A stretch of 64,000 nucleotides of DNA from contig CAWIMW010000007.1 of NCBI GenBank assembly GCA_963837365.1, positions 62,001 to 126,000 on the forward strand, read 5' to 3'. Below the pieces are notes generated by a model. That model searched no databases, was not told the DNA's origin, and saw only the letters and a list, made by a program, of their open reading frames with translations. The DNA is from CAWBXL01 sp963837365 (GTDB lineage: Bacteria; Acidobacteriota; Terriglobia; Terriglobales; Acidobacteriaceae). Shown here piece by piece: positions 6,433 to 16,169 of the stretch. Each line of letters begins with the position of its first letter. Position 1 is the stretch's first letter. Position numbers and translations under genes: made by a program.

Positions 6433-9090
6433 CACGTTTACCTTCTCCCCCACCCGCTTGCTAACCTCAAACGTCATTTTGCCAGCCTTCTTATCCGCAT
6501 CCACGATCAGGTGGTCGCCATGCAGCACCGCGCCGTCGAGAATCTTCAGCGCCAGCGGGTCCTGTACCAGCTTTTGGATGGCGCGCTTCAGCGGACGCGC
6601 TCCGAAGTTGGGGTCGTAGCCTTCGCTGAACAGCAGCTCTTTGGCCGGGTCGGTGAGCTCGATGGAAATTTTGCGCTCGGCCAGCAGGCGGCGCAGATCT
6701 TCCAGGCGCAGATCAATGATGCGCACCAACTGCTCTTTGCCCAGCGGACGAAAGACGATGATGTCGTCCACGCGGTTCAGGAATTCCGGCTTGAAGTGGC
6801 TGTGGAGGGTGTTCATCACCTGTCGCGAGGCCTCCTCGAAACCTTTCTCGGAGCTCAGTCCTTCAGCTTGTAAGAAAGAAGCCCCCAGGTTCGAGGTCAT
6901 GATGATGACCGTATTTTTGAAATCGACCGTGCGGCCTTTGCCGTCGGTGAGGCGGCCGTCGTCCATGATTTGCAGCATCACGTTGAAGACGTCGGGATGC
7001 GCCTTTTCGATTTCATCAAACAGAATGACGGCGTACGGACGGCGGCGCACCTGCTCGGTGAGCTGTCCGCCCTCTTCGTAGCCGACGTAGCCCGGAGGCG
7101 CGCCGATCAGCCGCGAGACGGCGTGCTTCTCCATGTACTCGGACATGTCGATGCGCAGGAGCGCATGCTCGTCGTCAAACAGAAACTCAGCCAGCGCGCG
7201 GGCCAGTTCGGTTTTACCGACACCCGTAGGGCCCAAAAAAATAAAGCTGCCGATGGGACGCTTGGGATCGCTGAGCCCAGCACGCGATCGCCGCACAGCA
7301 TTCGACACGCGCTCGAGAGCCGCCTCCTGTCCAACCACGCGCCGACGCAGCCGCTCTTCCATCGTAACCAGCTTCTTCACTTCGCCTTCCAGCATCCTCG
7401 ACACCGGAATGCCAGTCCACTTGGAGACGATGCGGGCGATGTCCTCCTCGTCCACTTCTTCCTTCAGCATGCGTGTAGCGCGGACACTCTTGTCCGCGCT
7501 CTGGCCTGGAGCACTGCCGTCAATCTGTGCCGTGACTCCAGCCAGCTCATCCTCAGCTTGTTTGAGAAGGCTGTAACGAATCTCGGCAACTCTCTGAAGA
7601 TTGCCCTTGCGCTCCTCAGCCTGTTCTTCGATCTTCAATTGCTCGATTTTTTCTTTGAGCGCGCGGGAGCGGGCAATCAGTTCCTTTTCCTGCTTCCAGC
7701 GGATCTTGAGCGCGTCGGATTTCTCGCGAATCCCCGCCAGTTCTTTCTCAATGACGGCCAGCCGCTCTTTGGAATTTGCGTCGCTTTCCTTCTTCAGCGC
7801 CTGCTTCTCGATCTCCAACTGCATGGCCCGCCGTTCCAGCTCGTCAATCTCAGTAGGCAGCGAATCAATCTGGATGCGCAGCGATGCCGCCGCTTCATCA
7901 ATCAGGTCGATCGCCTTGTCCGGTAGAAAGCGGTCGGAGATGTAACGATGCGAAAGCGTGGCTGCGGCTACGATGGCGGAATCCTTAATCCGTACGCCAT
8001 GGTGAACTTCATAGCGCTCTTTCAATCCGCGCAGGATGGCGATGGTGTCCTCGACATTGGGCTCGCCCACAAACACAATCTGGAAGCGGCGCTCAAGCGC
8101 AGCATCTTTCTCGATGTATTTGCGATATTCGTTCAGAGTAGTAGCGCCGATGGCGCGCAGCTCTCCGCGAGCCAAGGCTGGTTTGAGCATGTTGGAAGCG
8201 TCAATCGCACCCTCAGCCGCGCCAGCACCGACCAGTGTGTGCAGTTCGTCAATAAAAAGAATGATCTGTCCGGCGGAGTCTTCAATCTCTTTGAGCACGG
8301 CTTTGAGCCGGTCTTCAAACTCACCGCGGTATTTTGCACCGGCCAGCATGGAGCCGAGATCGAGCGAGATCACGCGTTTGCTCTTCAAAAGTTCCGGCAC
8401 ATCGCCGGAGACAATGCGCTGCGCCAGTCCTTCGACGATGGCAGTCTTTCCAACGCCAGGTTCGCCGATCAGCACCGGATTGTTCTTAGTCCGCCGGGAA
8501 AGCACCTGCACCACGCGACGGATTTCCTCATCGCGCCCGATGACGGGATCGAGCTTACCCTTGCGAGCTTGTTCTGTCAGATCGCGAGCGTACCGCTCCA
8601 GCGCCTGATATTTCGCTTCAGGGTTTTGATCAGTAATGCGCTGCGACCCGCGCACTGCGGTCAGCGCTTTGAGAATCGCTTCGTGAGTCGCTCCGTGGCG
8701 CGCGAGAATCTGCTGTGACATATCTTGCTTTAGCCGGGTAACTGCAAGCAGCAAGTGCTCGGTGGAGACGTACTCATCCTTAAAGCCGTCAGCCTCCTTG
8801 AAAGCACCGTCAAGAAGCTGGTTCGCCGCGGGCGAGAGTCCGGCTTGGGCGGAGGCACCTGAAACCTTGGGCAGCTTCTCCAGTTCACGATAGATTTCGC
8901 TCAGCACCGCCTGCGGGCCAATGCCGATTTTCTCCAGCACCGGCGGAACGATGCCTTCTTTATCCTCCAGCAAAGCCGCGAGAATATGCAGCGGCTGGAG
9001 CTCAGGACTACCGTGCTCGGAAGCGTGCTCGTTCGCGCGCTGCACTGCCTCCTGCGCTTTCACTGTGAATTTGTCCCAACGGATGGCCAT
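6430..9090 (-). CDS. clpB: ATP-dependent disaggregase ClpB
   Basis: The 886-residue Hsp100 protein has the full ClpB plan. The Clp-N double repeat spans about 1-145. AAA+ ring 1 has Walker A GEPGVGKT near 207 and Walker B ILFIDELHTL. The coiled-coil middle domain (about 400-530, rich in Glu, Lys and Leu) marks ClpB rather than ClpA or ClpC. Ring 2 has GPTGVGKT near 619 and VILFDEIEKAHPDV. It works with DnaK and small heat-shock proteins to rescue aggregated proteins in the cytoplasm. The ATG is preceded by GAAGGA at a good distance. The hsp20 gene lies just upstream on the same strand. Its 3' end merges into a dispersed repeat that supplies the stop codon. Confidence 0.97.
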   Translation of the reverse strand: MAIRWDKFTVKAQEAVQRANEHASEHGSPELQPLHILAALLEDKEGIVPPVLEKIGIGPQAVLSEIYRELEKLPKVSGASAQAGLSPAANQLLDGAFKEADGFKDEYVSTEHLLLAVTRLKQDMSQQILARHGATHEAILKALTAVRGSQRITDQNPEAKYQALERYARDLTEQARKGKLDPVIGRDEEIRRVVQVLSRRTKNNPVLIGEPGVGKTAIVEGLAQRIVSGDVPELLKSKRVISLDLGSMLAGAKYRGEFEDRLKAVLKEIEDSAGQIILFIDELHTLVGAGAAEGAIDASNMLKPALARGELRAIGATTLNEYRKYIEKDAALERRFQIVFVGEPNVEDTIAILRGLKERYEVHHGVRIKDSAIVAAATLSHRYISDRFLPDKAIDLIDEAAASLRIQIDSLPTEIDELERRAMQLEIEKQALKKESDANSKERLAVIEKELAGIREKSDALKIRWKQEKELIARSRALKEKIEQLKIEEQAEERKGNLQRVAEIRYSLLKQAEDELAGVTAQIDGSAPGQSADKSVRATRMLKEEVDEEDIARIVSKWTGIPVSRMLEGEVKKLVTMEERLRRRVVGQEAALERVSNAVRRSRAGLSDPKRPIGSFIFLGPTGVGKTELARALAEFLFDDEHALLRIDMSEYMEKHAVSRLIGAPPGYVGYEEGGQLTEQVRRRPYAVILFDEIEKAHPDVFNVMLQIMDDGRLTDGKGRTVDFKNTVIIMTSNLGASFLQAEGLSSEKGFEEASRQVMNTLHSHFKPEFLNRVDDIIVFRPLGKEQLVRIIDLRLEDLRRLLAERKISIELTDPAKELLFSEGYDPNFGARPLKRAIQKLVQDPLALKILDGAVLHGDHLIVDADKKAGKMTFEVSKRVGEKVNV

Positions 9091-9200
9091 GGTTATTCCT
9101 TCACTTCATTTGTAATTCTAGTGCAAACAAAACGGGAGACGGCATCTGTGCCACCTCCCGTCCAACCTCAGGGGCTAAAGCCAGCATTTGTCGTGCTCGT

Positions 9201-9306
9201 GGCGATATGGCTGAAGCCATATCCTGATACGAACCACGCTCGCGATTCGATTTCGTCCGGAAGCCACTCAAGGTTCGTATCAGGGCAGCGCCTTTAGGCC
9301 TGCCGA
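9201..9306. repeat. head-to-head pair of dispersed GTATCAGG palindromic repeats
   Basis: Two copies of one element face each other. The minus-strand copy (9235-9201) reads GGTTCGTATCAGG and then a hairpin with loop-side core GGCTTCAGCC. The plus-strand copy (9272-9306) reads GGTTCGTATCAGG followed by GCAGCGCCTTTAGGCCTGC. The 13-base outer parts are perfect inverted repeats 36 bases apart. A third copy is at 47899-47934. The clpB-hsp20 gap of just over 300 bases (9091-9404) is largely filled by this and by a CGGGAG/CTCCCG hairpin near 9133-9160. Confidence 0.6.
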
Positions 9307-9404
9307 AAACGTGGATCAGCCAATCCGCCTTTAGGCGCTGCCAGGCTTTCTACGCCTCTCGCGTTCGCTCGGGCGGGCAGACGAGGTGGTCCACCGCTAC
9401 GTGA

Positions 9405-9896
9405 TTACGCGGCTTGGCTGGTGCTCTTGGGCTGCTTGCCTTCGAGCGCCGGGCCGCCCACATTTACTTTAATCTGCTTCGGTTTCGCTTCCGCCTTTTT
9501 GGGCAAGCTGACCTTCAGCACGCCCTTGTCGTAGTTAGCAGAGACGTTTTCCGCATCCACCGTCTGCGGCAGGGTGAAGCTGCGAGTAAAGCTGCCGTAC
9601 TGACGCTCTACGCGGCGGAAGTTTTCTTCTTTTTCTTCCTTCTCGAACTTGCGCTCGCCGTGCACGGTCAGGGTGTTGTTCTCCACGCGGATGTCGAGGT
9701 CTTTCTCGTCGATTCCGGGGACTTCGATCTTCAGACTTACAGTGTGCTCGTCTTCGTAGACGTCCACGGCGGGGTTGAAGTTCGAGCTGCTCAGTGCGTC
9801 CTGGTTGTCGCCAAACGAAGTCTGGAACAGCCGGTTCAAGCGGTCTTGCAGGGTGGTGAATTCACGATAGGGTTCAAAACGGGTGAGTACAGTCAT
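9405..9896 (-). CDS. small heat-shock protein, Hsp20/alpha-crystallin family
   Basis: A 163-residue chaperone with an alpha-crystallin domain at about 40-140, including ADVYEDEHTVSLKIEVPGID-type strands, VENNTLTVHGERKFE and the C-terminal strand GVLKVSLPKKAEAKPKQIKV with the I-x-V-type tail anchor. It binds unfolding proteins without ATP and hands them to DnaK/ClpB; clpB is the next gene. I chose the ATG at 9896 because GGAGGA sits eight bases before it. An upstream TTG (9911) overlaps that ribosome site. Confidence 0.93.
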   Translation of the reverse strand: MTVLTRFEPYREFTTLQDRLNRLFQTSFGDNQDALSSSNFNPAVDVYEDEHTVSLKIEVPGIDEKDLDIRVENNTLTVHGERKFEKEEKEENFRRVERQYGSFTRSFTLPQTVDAENVSANYDKGVLKVSLPKKAEAKPKQIKVNVGGPALEGKQPKSTSQAA

Positions 9897-9972
9897 GACT
9901 AAATCCTCCAAAGAGTTTAGAAATTTGGCTTGTTGGCCTACATCGCTTTGGATGCGGCTTTAGTATGTTGTG

Positions 9973-10001
9973 ATGCTAAAATATGAGTGTGTTACTGTCA
10001 A
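9973..10001 (-). promoter_or_regulatory. candidate housekeeping promoter of hsp20
   Basis: On the minus strand TTGACA (10001-9996), a 17-base spacer and TAGCAT (9978-9973) form a good sigma-70-type promoter. It would give a 5' leader of about 70 bases before the hsp20 ATG. I looked for a CIRCE operator (TTAGCACTC inverted) and did not find one. Confidence 0.5.
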
Positions 10002-10021
10002 ATATAATATGCACAATAGTT

Positions 10022-11231
10022 TCAATTACTTACGTTCAATATCAAGCACTTAAGATAGGCTGTTTCCGGCACGTTCAACAGAATAGGATGGTCTTTTGCC
10101 TGTCCCCGGTTTTCCAGTAAACGAATCGTTTTGTGGACATCGCGGGCTGAATCGGCCACCACTTCCATGAACTCTCCGGCGGCTGACGTGGTAGGAGCAG
10201 GAACAAGTCACCAGAATCCCGCCGGGCTTCAGCATTTTCAGAGCCCGCAGGTTTAGCTCTTTGTAGCCGCGCAGGGCAGTATCGAGGTTCTTCTTGCTCT
10301 TGGCGAAGGCGGGAGGGTCGAGGACGATGGTGTCGTACTGCTTGCCTGAGGAAGCATAGTCGCGCAGCAGATCGAATGCGTTGGCTTCGATCCATTCAAT
10401 CTCGCGCCCGGGGTTTAAGCCGATGTTGAGCGCGGCATTCTTGTCTGCGACTTCAAGCGCGGGACGGGAGCTGTCCACTCCAGTGATCGAGGCGCAGTGT
10501 GGTGCAAGATGCAAGGCGAAGCCTCCGTGATAGCAGAAGACGTCGAGCGCCTCGCCACGGACGTACTGTGCGGCGGCGGCGTAATTCTCGCGCTGATCGA
10601 GAAAGGCCCCGGTCTTCTGCCCTTCGAGCGCGTCGTAGTGGAACTTCACGCCGTTCATGGTCACGACGGTCGCACTTTTCTCTCCCTGCACCAGCCCGGA
10701 GCTGCGCGGAGGTAACTGCTCCAGCTCGCGCACGCGGGCGTCCACGCGCTCGGCGATGGCAGCGGGGTGCAGCTTCTCGGTCAACTCGGCGAGCAGCGTC
10801 TGGCGGACCGGCTCGGCATCCATCGCCTGAGTGAGCACCTGAAACGACAGCAGGTCGTGATAGCGGTCCACGATCAGGCCGGGGAGAAAGTCACCTTCGC
10901 TGAAGATGAGGCGGTAGGCGTCGGTGTTCTGGACAACACCTTCGCGGTAGGCGAGCGCGTCCGAAATTCTCTGGCGAAGCAGCACAGGAAAATCGGAGAC
11001 CGCCTCGCGCGAAACCATCCGCACGGCAATCTGCGAAGCCGTGCTGTAGAGCGCCGATCCGAGAAACTTGCCGCGCTCGTCAGCGACGCCCACCAGCGAG
11101 CCGGGCGGAACGCCCTCCGCCAAAACCACATCCGAGCGATAGACCCAGACGTGACCAGATCTAAGCCGCTCCACGCCGCGGCGGGAGATTTTGACGGTGG
11201 GGGTGGAGTGAGACTGGGGCTTGCGGGGCAT
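10022..11231 (-). pseudogene. class I rRNA large subunit methyltransferase (RlmI-like), one frame break near the 3' end
   Basis: An N-terminal PUA domain (VKISRRGVERLRSGHVWVYR read in parts) and a Rossmann SAM-methyltransferase domain with LDVFCYHGGFALHLA and the DPPAFAKSK motif match the RlmI/RlmK family, which methylates C5 of a 23S rRNA cytosine. The frame open from the start runs into unrelated sequence and stops at 10050. After VTCSCSYHVS (about 10190), the expected ending (AGEFMEVVADSARDVHKTIR, LLENRGQAKDHPILL) continues in another frame to a TGA at 10024-10022. Restoring one lost base in AGCCGCC would mend the gene at about 403 residues, the normal size. I start at the ATG at 11231, where the PUA domain begins. 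Confidence 0.8.
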
Positions 11232-11341
11232 GGAGAGATGGTAAACCCTAGAAAGCTTGCGAAACGCTGCCCCTGATGAAGCGCAGCCGATCCCAATCCT
11301 GCAACCGAATAGGGGCACGGCGTTCAGCCGACCTTCCAAAA

Positions 11342-14300
11342 CTAATCAGGAAGGGAGAGCCGATCCGCATCGCTCCGCAGAAGACCTCGCTCAACCAATT
11401 CATCAGCAACTTCCAGGATGCAGTCACAAGCTTCCGCCGTCGCTCTCTCCAGACCAAACAGACGAGCCACCCCCCGCCCCAGTTCGGCTCGCAATACGCC
11501 AAATTGATCCTCAACCAAGTACAGAACCGCAAGCGAAATCTCGTCTCGGTGAATCCAATCAATCGGGCGCCTCAATGAGTTAGTTGGCATGCGGAAGGCG
11601 TTCAGGTGAGTGTCCTTTTTCCAGAGGAAATTACGCTGACGCCGTCTCTCAATTTCCTTTCTGCTCACCGCAGTGTGGACAGCTTCAGCAATGTTGGATT
11701 GCACATTTGACCCCGCTCGTTCCACCCCGCAGACATCCTTAAGGCGCTCGGCCAAGGAATCTTCGTGAATCGGACCTTCGGCCTCGACGATTCGAACCAC
11801 AAGGGCTGCTAATCCACTCGAAAATCGAGTCTGGATCAAGAGTTCGCGATCAGCCGTGCCGTTAAATTTCCGATAAGGAATTCCCGGTTGATAGCGGCGC
11901 TGGGACGTCAAAGGCTCATCTTCAGGAGTTGAGACGCTTGACGTGCTGACCGTAACAGATGGCGGATCATTTCGCGGTGGTACACCTTGTACGGATTCCT
12001 CAACGGGGCGGGCCTCGGCCAGAGTCAGACTCGCGAGAACCCTTTCGATTGCGCGATCTCGATCATGGAACCACTCGGTTGACCAGACACGGTGAATGCG
12101 CCCGCGCCAACCCATGTTTTCCAATATGCTTTGCCGCAAAATATCTCGGTCGCGTGCGGTACGTGTGCTGTGGTACGTCGCACCATCGCACTCGACGGCT
12201 AACACATAGCGAGAAGGATCGCGGCGGTCTCGAATCGCCAAATCAAGTCGAAACTTGCTGGCGCCAACCTGCTCATCTACCGTCAGTCCCCGGTCGCGTA
12301 AGGCCGTTGCGACTGCATCCTCAAAATCATTGGTTTCCTCCCCTGTGGGAGCCGAAGGTGACTGAGGCAACACGCAGTCCCGCTCCGCATAAGCAATAAA
12401 GTCACGCAACGCGATTGCACCCCGATTGTTGGGACCGATTCCGCTAAGTTCGTGAGCACGGATGCTGGTCACCAGAGTGGTGTGCCATTTGGCTCGAGTG
12501 ATTAGAACGTTCAGCCGACGCCAGCCGCCTTCTCGAGTTAGAGGACCGAAATTGGCAGTAACGTGGCCGTTAGCATCCTTCCCGTAGCCGACACTAATCA
12601 TGATTGCATCCCGCTCATCACCTTGCACATTCTCGAGCGATTTCACGAAAAAAGGCTCATGCCCGGATGCGAGGTCCATAAGTGGGCGAATATCAGGGCG
12701 TTGTTGGAGCGCTTCGGATATGGCGTCCTCAATAGCTTCCTTCTGCTGCACATTCATGGCAACCACCCCGAGCGAACGGTTTGGGAATCGGGTGAAGTGT
12801 TGGATTACCAACTCCGCTACTTTGCGTGCTTCAGTTCGGTTGGTGCGACTACGTCCACGATCCCAGATACCATCCGGTACGTATACGAAGCGGACGCCCC
12901 GTCCGTCGCTGTCAGTGCATGGGGCGGGGAAGGTTACGAGTCGATTGTCGTAAAAGAACGCGTTCGAAAACTTGATTAGGCGCTCATCTCTGCTGCGGTA
13001 ATGCCACTTGAGATACGCTTCCCTAAACAGAGGTACGGAAGCGACAGCATCGTCGAGCAAGGACTCTAATGGTTCATCCGCAAGCTGATCAACTTCATCG
13101 CTTTCGTCGCCCTCATCGAGCTCAATCTGCGTTCTGAAGAAAGAAGTAGGCGGCAACTGATTGCGGTCGCCCGCCACTACGACTTGCTCCGCTCGTAGGA
13201 TGGCAGCGATGCCCTCAGGCGTCGGCAATTGCGATGCTTCGTCGAAGACCACGAGATCAAATGTGACACTTCCTGGCTTGAGGTAGGTAGAAGCCGAGAT
13301 AGGACTCATTAACATGCAAGGCTTCAATGCCTGCAGCGCATGTGGTATCTCGGCGAAGAGTCTTCGCAGCGGTTTGATCTTCTTGCGTTTTTGCAGTTCG
13401 CGACGGAGAACCGCAACCTCACTTCCGGCTAGGTTTGACTGCGCGAAGCGCAGACGCCTCGCCGACTCGGCGGCTTTTCCCTGAATATACAGGGCGACCA
13501 AGTCACGAATTGAGCTATCGAGCGATGCGAACTTCCTCACCAGGTCTTCGCGTTGCGTAGCGTTAAAGGTTGTCAAGGCATCCGACCGGGCCATCACCTC
13601 ACTAATCCATAGCATGTAGACGCGGCGCTCGAATGCTTGTGGCAGGCATTTAGCGCTTATCGTGCCAAGAGCACCCAGAAATGGAGTCAACCCCGCCGAA
13701 TCGCACTTCTGTAGGGTACGTTGCAGAGCGGTCCATTCCTGGACTAGCGAAAGGGCACCAAGCAACTCCGATGCTCGGTTAATGAGCGCTTTGGTGGTGG
13801 CAAACCGCGCCGAGTTGCCCTCAACGAAACCCTGCGGCCAGTAACGGTCCAATCGCTCCACTGCCTGACGAAGTACGTCAGAAAGGATTGTTGGTATCTC
13901 ATGGATAGCCTGCCGAAGTGCAGCGGGAATTTCAACTCGCTGTACGGATTGCTTTTTCGTCGTCAACAACGCGGCGACCAGCATCGCTGCTGCGCGGTAT
14001 CTCTTGGCGGCCTGTGAGAGGCCTTCCGCATCGCGGATCTTTGGAGATTCACTAGAAAGTTCCGCCTGCTGCTTCACGAAGCACTTGTCAATCTCCAGTA
14101 GACGGCAAACGATTGCGTGGGTCTGGACGGCAACAGAATGCGCAATCTTCGTTCCTCGCCTAGCGCTCCGCTGTACGCCTGACCGCCATTTCCAGTACGA
14201 CGGCAGTATCCTTTGATACCGTTTCGAGAATTGCCGGACAGCGGGCAGGAGTAGCGGTTCAGCTTGTTCTGGGGGCAAATCGAAATGCTTCTTGTAGATC

Positions 14301-16063
14301 GCAAGCTGGGACTCGAAGTCCCGTTGCATGCGTGCTGCCGTTTCGAAAACGGTTGCCTTTCGCTCTAACTGCTCCGTGTCGCCGTCAAACCAGTCATGCG
14401 GTAGCCGGTCCAGAGCGGCGATTGACGCCAACGCGGGCTGAAGCCGAGTTAAGTCTTCTATTGAGAAATCGTCGGCCTCTACAACGGCTCGCAAGTGCGG
14501 AATTAGGCCCTGGATGCGATTGCCTGCTGCCAGAATTGTTCGAAGGTATTGCTCGATCTGTTCACGGTCGGAAATCGTGACTGCTGTTGCCGAAAACCCC
14601 CGCCATGGATGTCTTGCGCGGGTGTCTAGGATGCTTGCCTGTGCGCTGAGCTCACTGAGCAAATCCATTCTGTCCACAAAGTCATCGCGCGCGACCGTCG
14701 ACAGCTCGATCCAAGGAAGCGGTGTCCGCACTTCAGGAGCAGCAGAAAGCAGGGCCACTCGTCCAATCGCTTGATAAAGAGTCTTCCCTAACGGCTGCCT
14801 CACCTCGTGTAGTTCCTGGACGTAACGGTTCAAGTCAGCGCGAACACGGGTGAGCGATGTCAGTGTTTCCTCAAACCGGCCACCGTCCGACAAATCGTCG
14901 GCCTCCAGTGTTTGACGCAGTTCATCGATTATCTTGGCTTTGCCCGCTTTTGTGCTGTGGGCTTCAAGGCAGAATCTAGCTAACCCTCTTTCCTGAAGTC
15001 GCTGATGGACGACATTCAGCGCAGCCATCTTTGAACTAACAAATAGCACCTTCTGCTTTCGGCCCAGGGCATCAGCTATCAGATTGCTGATGGTTTGGCT
15101 CTTGCCTGTTCCTGGAGGGCCGTGGATGACAACGTGCGCACCGGTCGTTCCGTAAGCTAAGGCCTCAAGCTGACTGCCATCGGCGGGAAGCACCGGGATG
15201 GGCACTGTTTTGGGGGATGGTAGATCATCCAAGCTCGTGCTGATTTCGGCTGACCCGGCCTCCAACACAGTTGCTCGTGCGAGAGCAGCAACGACCGGGT
15301 GACGTACAGCGATGTCTGCCATCGCGCTGAGGTCCTGGTAAAGAACCAGCGACTCGAAACTAAAGGTGCTTAGCCAAACCTCCGGAGCAACCAACCATCG
15401 TTGATCTTCGACTGCTAGCTGGACAGCGTCTAAGTACCGAAGTAGCGACTCGGTAGTTGGCTCTTCCGGTATTTCATGTAGAACTACGTGATGCCGCTCG
15501 CGAAGGTAAAGCTCCAATGCTGGGTTGAGCTGCATTTCCTCGTCAGCAAGTACAAGGCGCAGCGGTGCATTTGGTCCATGGCTTACAACCCGAATCGGAA
15601 CCATCCAAATTGGTGATAGTGATTCTCCCAACCAGTCGTCTTGCCAACTCAAGGTGCCGAAGGTGAGATGCAGAGTTGTGACACCCCGCTCTTCGACGCT
15701 GGTGCGTGCGTTGTCTTGAATGCGCCTAAGTCTGCGCGCGAGTTCCAGCGGACTCGCTGCGAATTCAACATCCCCCGGCTCGACCTCATATCCTTCCGTC
15801 TGTCGGCCACTCGCACTGTCGAACAGCGGTTGTTGGGGCCGCCGGACCGCCATCGGTAGCCGGACTTCCGCCTCACTGACGACAACTGTATTGAACAATT
15901 CGGATGCATCAGGCTTGATGATGCGTAGTTTGCTGACCCGCGAACGGTTGAGGCCCAATAGCGGGTTGCCCTTGGTCAGATCAAGCAGGCGCTCCTGCCA
16001 CTTCTTGAGGTGGGCTCGTACTCTCCCTTCGTCTATTGGAGGTCCGGCGGCGTTTGCGGCCAA
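11342..16063 (-). CDS. DUF4011 superfamily 1 helicase with DUF559/MTES-type nuclease and DUF3320-like C-terminus
   Basis: A single 1573-residue protein. The DUF4011-like N-terminus (WQERLLDLTKGNPLLGLNRS) is followed by a superfamily 1 helicase core: Walker A HGPPGTGKSQT near 316, VVFDEASQLPTPEGI near 940, VVAGDRNQLPPTSFF, and a C-terminal RecA fold with LNVLITRAKWHTTLVTS. Near 1260-1340 comes a restriction-like nuclease (FRLDLAIRDR and LAVECDGATYHST), then a C-terminal helical region like DUF3320. Proteins with this layout are found in bacterial defence islands and have been reported as anti-phage candidates. The start is a TTG with perfect AAGGAG nine bases ahead. It stands alone; neighbours are housekeeping genes. 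Defence is the likely but unproven role. Confidence 0.85.
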   Translation of the reverse strand: MAANAAGPPIDEGRVRAHLKKWQERLLDLTKGNPLLGLNRSRVSKLRIIKPDASELFNTVVVSEAEVRLPMAVRRPQQPLFDSASGRQTEGYEVEPGDVEFAASPLELARRLRRIQDNARTSVEERGVTTLHLTFGTLSWQDDWLGESLSPIWMVPIRVVSHGPNAPLRLVLADEEMQLNPALELYLRERHHVVLHEIPEEPTTESLLRYLDAVQLAVEDQRWLVAPEVWLSTFSFESLVLYQDLSAMADIAVRHPVVAALARATVLEAGSAEISTSLDDLPSPKTVPIPVLPADGSQLEALAYGTTGAHVVIHGPPGTGKSQTISNLIADALGRKQKVLFVSSKMAALNVVHQRLQERGLARFCLEAHSTKAGKAKIIDELRQTLEADDLSDGGRFEETLTSLTRVRADLNRYVQELHEVRQPLGKTLYQAIGRVALLSAAPEVRTPLPWIELSTVARDDFVDRMDLLSELSAQASILDTRARHPWRGFSATAVTISDREQIEQYLRTILAAGNRIQGLIPHLRAVVEADDFSIEDLTRLQPALASIAALDRLPHDWFDGDTEQLERKATVFETAARMQRDFESQLAIYKKHFDLPPEQAEPLLLPAVRQFSKRYQRILPSYWKWRSGVQRSARRGTKIAHSVAVQTHAIVCRLLEIDKCFVKQQAELSSESPKIRDAEGLSQAAKRYRAAAMLVAALLTTKKQSVQRVEIPAALRQAIHEIPTILSDVLRQAVERLDRYWPQGFVEGNSARFATTKALINRASELLGALSLVQEWTALQRTLQKCDSAGLTPFLGALGTISAKCLPQAFERRVYMLWISEVMARSDALTTFNATQREDLVRKFASLDSSIRDLVALYIQGKAAESARRLRFAQSNLAGSEVAVLRRELQKRKKIKPLRRLFAEIPHALQALKPCMLMSPISASTYLKPGSVTFDLVVFDEASQLPTPEGIAAILRAEQVVVAGDRNQLPPTSFFRTQIELDEGDESDEVDQLADEPLESLLDDAVASVPLFREAYLKWHYRSRDERLIKFSNAFFYDNRLVTFPAPCTDSDGRGVRFVYVPDGIWDRGRSRTNRTEARKVAELVIQHFTRFPNRSLGVVAMNVQQKEAIEDAISEALQQRPDIRPLMDLASGHEPFFVKSLENVQGDERDAIMISVGYGKDANGHVTANFGPLTREGGWRRLNVLITRAKWHTTLVTSIRAHELSGIGPNNRGAIALRDFIAYAERDCVLPQSPSAPTGEETNDFEDAVATALRDRGLTVDEQVGASKFRLDLAIRDRRDPSRYVLAVECDGATYHSTRTARDRDILRQSILENMGWRGRIHRVWSTEWFHDRDRAIERVLASLTLAEARPVEESVQGVPPRNDPPSVTVSTSSVSTPEDEPLTSQRRYQPGIPYRKFNGTADRELLIQTRFSSGLAALVVRIVEAEGPIHEDSLAERLKDVCGVERAGSNVQSNIAEAVHTAVSRKEIERRRQRNFLWKKDTHLNAFRMPTNSLRRPIDWIHRDEISLAVLYLVEDQFGVLRAELGRGVARLFGLERATAEACDCILEVADELVERGLLRSDADRLSLPD

Positions 16064-16150
16064 CTTACTACGCTCCTTGGACAGGCGACCGGGGGAAAGC
16101 GTATTGTACTCTGCTTCGGCGGCTTATGACTTCTCCGCGGTCGGATTGCA

Positions 16151-16169
16151 GGCGAGGGCACCCGCCCTA
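16151..16169. repeat. dispersed palindromic repeat spanning the DoxX-like gene stop codon
   Basis: GGCG-A-GGG, CA, CCC-GCC arms followed by CTACACC. The stop codon TAG of the membrane protein gene (minus strand, 16169-16167) lies in the repeat. This is the same arrangement as at the clpB 3' end. Confidence 0.5.

Noticed and set aside
9900..10021. CIRCE/HrcA operator upstream of hsp20
   Set aside because: The region contains GAGTG and GCTAA fragments but no TTAGCACTC inverted repeat with a nine-base spacer.
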